A stretch of DNA of 64,000 nucleotides from contig OY821740.1 in NCBI GenBank assembly GCA_963682055.1, forward strand, positions 37,406,795-37,470,794, read 5' to 3'. Made by a program: the position numbers and the translations under genes. The DNA comes from Primula veris (lineage: Eukaryota > Streptophyta > Magnoliopsida > Ericales > Primulaceae). The notes beneath the pieces were generated by a model. It had not been told where the DNA came from. It was given only the letters and a program-made list of their open reading frames with translations, and searched no databases. Positions 58,601-64,000 of the stretch are shown here, piece by piece (positions within the stretch are counted from its first letter, which is position 1; each line of letters begins with the position of its first letter).

Positions 58601-60749
58601 ACATATTTAATTTTTAAAAATTCGGCTTCTCAAATCTTATTTATCATTTAATACAACATCAAAGTTAAAAACGAATGGTAAAAATAAGTAAAATCATGTA
58701 GCATATGTAGTATAATTATACAGCATATATATTAAACTTTAAAATAGATTTATGATATGTATTTTTTCATAATTAAGTAACAATAGTATGTAATTTTTCA
58801 TCATTTCCGTTGTTCTCTTCTTACCCTTATTCCTAATAAGCCATTTTGTTAAACTAGGTTTCAAGAAAGAGTGTCTGTATTAAGGTTCCTAGATTGTTTC
58901 TAGCCCTACTCTTCTAACATATAGTTTCTAGCCCTACTTAATAAAATTTGTCCATTTCACTAAATACATAATTTCTTAATTAAAGTATATTGAGCATATA
59001 TATATTTTGCTATAGTAACTGGTATTCCAGTAGAATAAGAATAAAATTATGCCTGTACTTCTTGTATGTACATTTAAAATAACTTATTTGAAATTTTTGT
59101 TTGGAGAAATGGTCCCCTGCATTAAAAATAAGAAACACGCCCCATTGCCCCTTTACAGTAAAATCCATTTTCTGATATAGTTAGGGTTATGTGTTTTTTT
59201 TAGCAGCAAGTGCTATCAATTCATTACTTCAATTGTCTCTCTCATAAAAAATTCAGACTGTTTTAGGGTTTCAAATTAAAGGAATTGTAACCTTGTCACG
59301 AGTTGAGTACTTTCATCATATTGGAAAATTTCTCTTGTTACACCTAATCAATTCACAGTCCCTTAAATAGTTAAATGGTAGGTGGTAATTATTGATTGAT
59401 AAATTATTATCATCAGGATTTTAGTATATTTCTTGACCAACCTTCTTTATTCTTGTCTTTTGGGGAAGATTTAGGTTCTGGCTTATTTTTTTTTTCATAT
59501 TCCCAATAAAATACTTTTTTCCTCTATCATAATCTAGGTCAAAGAAAGCGATTTTGCTCATTCTTAAGTAATATATTTATCTTTAGGCAATTTCTGTAAA
59601 TATGAAGGTAATACTTTATTGTTTTGTATCCTAATTTGTCCAATATAGCAAAAACTGAGTATGCTACAAAATAAAATACGACAGCTGTTCTCTCAATAAT
59701 AGTGGGCTAGTGGTAGGACCATTTTTTACGCACCCTTATAAGCTAATTGAAGCGTCTTCACGAAAAATCCACTAAATCGTAAGTGTCCTCTGGTCAAATG
59801 TAAGCATGATGCGTAAACACTAGCTTTACAAAAATATTGCTACACTAGTAATGTAACTCATAATATACGATTACAAGTTACACAATCATTTGTTTCTTCA
59901 GAAAGTAACATTGTTCTTTAGAATAAAATATAAAACATATAGAAGCTCAGATGAAATCTTTCATTTCAATATTACAAACACTAAAATACATCCGGGACCA
60001 AGAGTCAAAAGTAAATGCAGTTTAAAAAATTAAGAATCGCAATGTACCTTAGTTACGCTATTGCTTTGCGGTCTACTTTTACGCCTTAAGCGTTTCTCAT
60101 CAATTGAATTTACGATGACAATTTTTACTCAAGGCCCTTTTCAAGCATGTGTATTGTATACACATACCAAAACACGGCGAAAGCACCAATTATTCAAAAA
60201 GTATTGTCGTGTAACCCGAAGATGGTTATCCTTGCTTTCCTCTTTGATTTCTTCTTTTTTGTGCCTAAATGGAGGTTAATAGTTATGTTCTTTATTGACT
60301 AATTCAGGAGAGACAGCTTCATCACCCATAGAGCCTTCTGTGATGCACTTGCTCAAGAGAGTGCTAGACACCCATCCACATTAAGCAGCATTGGTTCACA
60401 TTTGTATGGTAACAGCACAATGGGCTTAGGCCTATCACCAGCTGCAGCTTTGGGTCATATGGGTTTGGGTGCTCACCAGTTGCCAGATCATCAAAATCCA
60501 TCGCCATTTCGCCCCCCATCGAACCCTTCCCAAGGCGCTAACTTCTTCATCCCCACTGATCATCACTCTAACTTTCATGACCAACAACAGCATAACAAAC
60601 ATTTTCATGGGATGATGAACCTCTCCGATTTACAAAACAACCCCTTTGGGATGGGCGCAAACAGCAATAACAACAGTAATAGCAGTGGCGTGTTGTCGTC
60701 CCCACCAAGTTTTCTTCACCAGAATCCTTTCTCTAGTAGCAACAACAGT

Positions 60750-60789
<40 letters not shown>

Positions 60790-62423
60790 GGGTTGGTGAA
60801 GGTTCGAATATGTTTTCAGGAAACATGATGGCGAGCCAACTCGGTCCAAACTTCAATCTTGCAAACTTACAGAGTAGCAATGTTGCCACCGCTCATATGT
60901 CGGCTACCGCTCTTCTCCAAAAGGCTGCTCAAATGGGTTCCACCACTAGCAACAATAACACAGGTAGTTTTAGCATAATTACATAAATTCAAGAATGTGT
61001 AGCTTTTTTAGGAATTAGGTTGTCTTATTGAGATTAAAATCGATAGGGTTCGTTATCTAGCTTTCAAATCAGAAAATCAAAATACATTAGTTTTTGAGCT
61101 AACCAATTAGATGCTTTTTCTAAGAAATCATTTGATCCTAAAAAACTACATGACTAAGAAACCAGTTTACAAAGTCTAGGAGCTAAGAAATTTTAGTAGT
61201 GTTTGTGATGTATCTAAGATTTTATATACTATGGCTGGCAGTAATTGTTAAGTGTGACCTAAAATAGACAATCATTCTGCCTTATGTACCTCTCTTCACA
61301 AAACTGAGTGTTGTTAGAAAACTTGGATCTACATTTTGATGATTGCAAGTTTTTTGACGACAAAACATTTATGTTTTTTGGTAACTAATGTACACTGCGA
61401 TATATATTTTTGCACTACTGTTTTGCACCAGTAGTCTGTCGGTCTATGTATGAACAGTCCATTATTTATATTTCATTTCTTTATTGTCTTTTGCTATCAT
61501 AAACTTGAATGGTGAGGTTAAGCGCTGATAGCGTATCATTCTTTCCTAAGACCGCAGAGGATTACAATCATGTATATGATGATTAGAAAAACTATCAAGA
61601 AACCATAGACTTTCTAGCAACCAATTTTAGCTTCGGATTCCATGTCGATAGTATTGGACAATAAAAATCATATAAATAAAGTGACTAATTAAGGCCCTCG
61701 CTTCCTCTTTCATGAAGAGATAGCGTAAGATAATACTATGTAGAAGCACATCTTATATACAGAGTTCTCGTATCTTTACAACCTAGTCATCTTAAAGGTA
61801 TAATTGATGTTTCGTGCTCAATGTTAATTTGTCCGAGTCCTCCACAATCTGAAGAGAAATTGAGGAAACAAATTCTTACACATGTAGAAGCATTCGTTAA
61901 GTTTTTTTCTCACGACAAAAAACTTCTAACGAATCATACAAAGGTTTTTTTCAGTTGCAAATGTTGCTATCCCTAATTTTAAAATTATATTCCAGGAGGA
62001 GCATCCCTTCTCATGAGAAGTTTTGGTAGCACCTCATCGCCGAGAGGAAACAAGCTAATTACCAACAATACCCCCGCACCTGTCTCCACCAATTTCGGCA
62101 ATATGTTTGGTGATAACATGAACAGAAGCAGCGATCTCCATGACTTGATGAACTCGCTCGCAGGAGGGGGATCCAACATTATGAGTATGATGAACGAAAA
62201 CGCTTTTGGTAACGGAAATGAAGTGGATCATGAGAACAGTTTTGCATTCGGGTCGTCTGATCGGACAAGGGACTTTCTTGGGGTGGGAGAGATGGTAAGG
62301 AGCATGAGTGGTATTGATCAACAACAACATATTCATCAGATGACTATTTCATTGGACTCAGATGCAAAAGAAAAGAATGATCGTAGCAAAAGCCAAGGTT
62401 TTGGAGATGGAAATTATCAGTGA
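53214..62423 (+). CDS. IDD: INDETERMINATE DOMAIN (IDD) C2H2 zinc-finger transcription factor, IDD4/5-like
   Basis: A nuclear DNA-binding regulator of the plant IDD/BIRD family, many members of which partner GRAS proteins. The exons are 53214-53364, 54667-55063, 60308-60963 and 61996-62423, giving 543 aa. A poly-Q stretch (residues 24-32) and basic AKKRK precede GTPYPDAEVIALSPKTLMAT. The four-finger ID domain follows: ZF1 FVCEVCSKGFQREQNLQLH, ZF2 starting YLCPEPTCVHH, then C2HC fingers YKCEKCSKKYAVQSDWKAH and YRCDCGTLFSRRDSFITH, the last split by intron 2. The C-terminal half has a poly-N run, the conserved MSATALLQKAAQMG and TRDFLGVG motifs. Intron 1 must start with GC (CCAT|GCAAGT) to keep the frame and give GTPY, the form I recall for the IDD4/5 group. 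The start is the first ATG after a TATA box. All zinc ligands are present. Confidence 0.95.
53365..54666 (+). other. IDD intron 1, GC-AG type
   Basis: This 1.3-kb phase-1 intron has donor GCAAGT at 53365 and acceptor AACAG at 54666. The only nearby GT (53369) would shift the zinc-finger frame. The rest of the intron is T-rich, as plant introns usually are. Confidence 0.8.
55064..60307 (+). other. IDD intron 2 (5.2 kb)
   Basis: Phase-2 intron inside the fourth zinc finger, donor TCAAG|GTATAT, acceptor AATTCAG. It contains a tandem duplication (55307-56010) and, at about 57710-58013, a possible DNA-transposon remnant whose right end reads CCAAACGAGACC. No separate gene was seen within it. Confidence 0.85.
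55307..56010. repeat. Tandem duplication inside IDD intron 2
   Basis: Two units of about 360 and 320 bp (from about 55307 and 55690) share long blocks such as CTTTAAGTATAGCAATTAAT, TATCAACTGAAGTTGTAGAT and ACATCTTCATAACTATCATT in the same order. They differ by point changes and by a (TA)n expansion at about 55590-55619 in the first. Confidence 0.88.
60742..60786 (+). repeat. AAC trinucleotide repeat coding for poly-Asn
   Basis: About 13 AAC/AAT codons in a row inside IDD exon 3. It is a likely length-variable site in the C-terminal transcription-regulatory half of the protein. Confidence 0.95.
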
Positions 62424-62662
62424 GATGGTAAATTTCAAGAAACAAACTAAAGTCAGATCAAGCAAAAAGTACAGGTACTTTTCCTAACCAGTTTCTTTTT
62501 AGTACTGTATTTGTTTTAGAGTGATTGATTGATTGTTCATTTTCAAAAAATAGGTAAATCATAGATACGTATCTTTTAGTTACTAAGGACAAATAATAAT
62601 GGAGATAAGTATTCTTTAGCTTCTCAATTTAGAGAGATGGTTTTTGATGGAAATACATGAAT

Positions 62663-63018
62663 GGGTAAATTATGCTGAGTTTTGGCCAATTTTAGGATAA
62701 GTGACCTAAGTTTTTGTAATTTCGGTTTTGTGACATAAGTTTAACTTTGTTAGCAATTTAGTGACATGACATCCTATTTTTCGAAAAAAAAACATATTTC
62801 TTGCTAAAATGTCTAAAATACCATCAGATTTTACCCTTTTAGTTAACAGACGCGAGGGCACATGATAGCACGTGTAACGTATTCCGTCCACTGAATTGAC
62901 GCAAGGTCACTAAAACAATACAAAAGTTAAACTTAGGTCACAAAACCGAAATTGCAAAAAGTCAGGTCATTTATCCTAAAATTGGTCAAAATCCAGGTCA
63001 CTAAACCATAATTTACCC
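62663..63018. mobile_element. Mutator-type MITE 3' of the IDD coding sequence
   Basis: This 356-bp element starts GGGTAAATTAT and ends in the inverse, with 9-bp duplications TACATGAAT at 62654-62662 and 63019-63027. Its arms match the element at 31669-32042, but the centre is different. AATAAA signals follow at 63048 and 63078, so it probably lies in the IDD 3' UTR. Confidence 0.88.
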
Positions 63019-63047
63019 TACATGAATGAGTATATTTTCTGTACATC

Positions 63048-63083
63048 AATAAAGAATGAATTTGTTTGTACCAAAAAAATAAA
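63048..63083 (+). promoter_or_regulatory. Possible poly(A) signals of the IDD gene
   Basis: AATAAA occurs at 63048-63053 and 63078-63083 inside a 30-bp tandem repeat sharing AATAAAGAATGAATTTGT. Both are about 630-660 bp past the stop codon. Nearer, weaker signals (for example AATAAT at about 62592) could be used instead. Confidence 0.35.
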
Positions 63084-63099
63084 GAATGAATTTGTAGCT

Positions 63100-64000
63100 T
63101 AAAATATTTTAACCGAAATTAAAATTGGGAGGTTAGTTTTTATCTTTTAGCCTATTTTGTTTGGGCAGAAAATACTCGGTGGAAATTATTTTTTCTCTAT
63201 TCGTTTATTAGTGTTTGACGATATTTGAATTTTTATGAAAATTTCTTGACTAAGGGTGTGTTTGGCATCGGCTTTTGTAGGCAAAAAATGCTTTTACAGT
63301 GAGAAAAAAAAACGGCTCAAAATAAGCTACTTTTAAAAAACAATGAGAAAAAACTTGATTAAAACAAGCCACTTATAGTTTTATTTTTATCTATAAATTA
63401 CTTATAATTTATTCTGTTTAATAAGTCATTTTTTTTACTTATTTTAACTTATTGATGACTTGGAAATATTCAAAATATTTCAATTAAATTTTTGTAACTT
63501 TTGGTGATTTTTGCGTAAAAAGTAGAAAGTCCCAAAATTCCTAACTTTTTTTGAGTTTTTTTCGCAAAAGGTAACTTTTAAAAAATTAAAAAAACTAATA
63601 TATCAAACACTCATAACTTTTTTTTAATTAAAAAGCAAAAAATAAAAAACGAGATTAAGAGAATAAAATATATATATTCGTGAAAACGTTATATTTTTCC
63701 TCACAGTGTAAAATGTTTTTTACCCAATTTTGGGATGAATCATTTTTCAAAATAGATGAAAAATATTTTTCTTAGTGTCTTATTTTACTATCAACCAATC
63801 ATCTATAAAATCTATTTTTCCGAAAAAAAATGTTTCCACCTGCTATTTTCCCTTGAAAACAAACATAGCTGCGCGTAGAGATTAAGGTGACAACCATTTG
63901 GTAGAGAAATGACCCAAACAAATCATATGATATTATGAGTTAAACAATTTATTTTAAATAAGAAGCGTTTCCGTTTGTAGTTAATTAGTATTAATTTTAA
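63100..64000. other. Downstream intergenic, no gene recognised
   Basis: AT-rich sequence. GGTGTGTTTGGCATCGGC at 63255 resembles the start of common plant DNA-transposon remnants, but no matching right end is visible before the window ends. Confidence 0.4.

Noticed and set aside
60646..60828. Poly-Thr open frame
   Set aside because: Out-of-frame reading of the AAC repeat in IDD exon 3.

Overview
The window is nuclear DNA of a flowering plant, almost certainly a eudicot. It is very AT-rich, its genes carry many long introns, and it holds MITEs, a Ty1/copia retrotransposon, Helitron ends, a eukaryotic tRNA gene and plant-only protein families (IQD, INDETERMINATE DOMAIN, RD19). The species cannot be fixed from sequence alone; an asterid would fit, but that is only an impression.

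Three protein-coding genes can be rebuilt exon by exon. (1) On the minus strand, 13391 to 4191, lies an IQD32-like calmodulin-binding protein: seven coding exons, 731 aa, with a 20-nt last coding exon. (2) On the minus strand, 36112 to 30339, lies an RD19/cathepsin-F-like papain-family cysteine protease: four exons, 364 aa, catalytic residues intact. (3) On the plus strand, 53214 to 62423, lies an INDETERMINATE DOMAIN C2H2 transcription factor: four exons, 543 aa, whose first intron appears to use a GC donor. In all three, the reading frame is continuous across the inferred splice junctions.

The least expected content lies between the first two genes. An apparently empty stretch (26.5-27.5 kb, plus strand) reads as a polycistronic snoRNA cluster: four box C/D candidates and one box H/ACA candidate in under 1 kb. 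Two C/D RNAs share a 13-nt antisense match to the conserved 25S rRNA segment around ACAGGGAUAACUG. Another has two guides that fall side by side on 18S rRNA. Upstream is a 1,029-bp direct tandem duplication (24.3-26.35 kb) whose two copies both end in Site II (RGCCCA) motifs and a TATA-like tract, so the putative snoRNA promoter itself is duplicated. A tRNA-Glu(CTC) gene follows on the opposite strand at 29.5 kb.

The intergenic DNA is dominated by mobile elements. A complete 6.75-kb copia element (38265-45015) has target duplications and LTRs that look identical, but its gag, integrase, reverse transcriptase and RNase H sequences are thoroughly broken. There are also a hAT-type element with 8-bp target duplications, two copies of one Mutator-type MITE (one in a protease intron, one just 3' of the IDD coding sequence), several Stowaway-type MITEs, two Helitron 3' ends, and a small poly(A) retroposon family present twice with 12-bp target duplications. 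The long stretches at 14.4-24.3 kb and 45-52.4 kb hold no gene that I can support.
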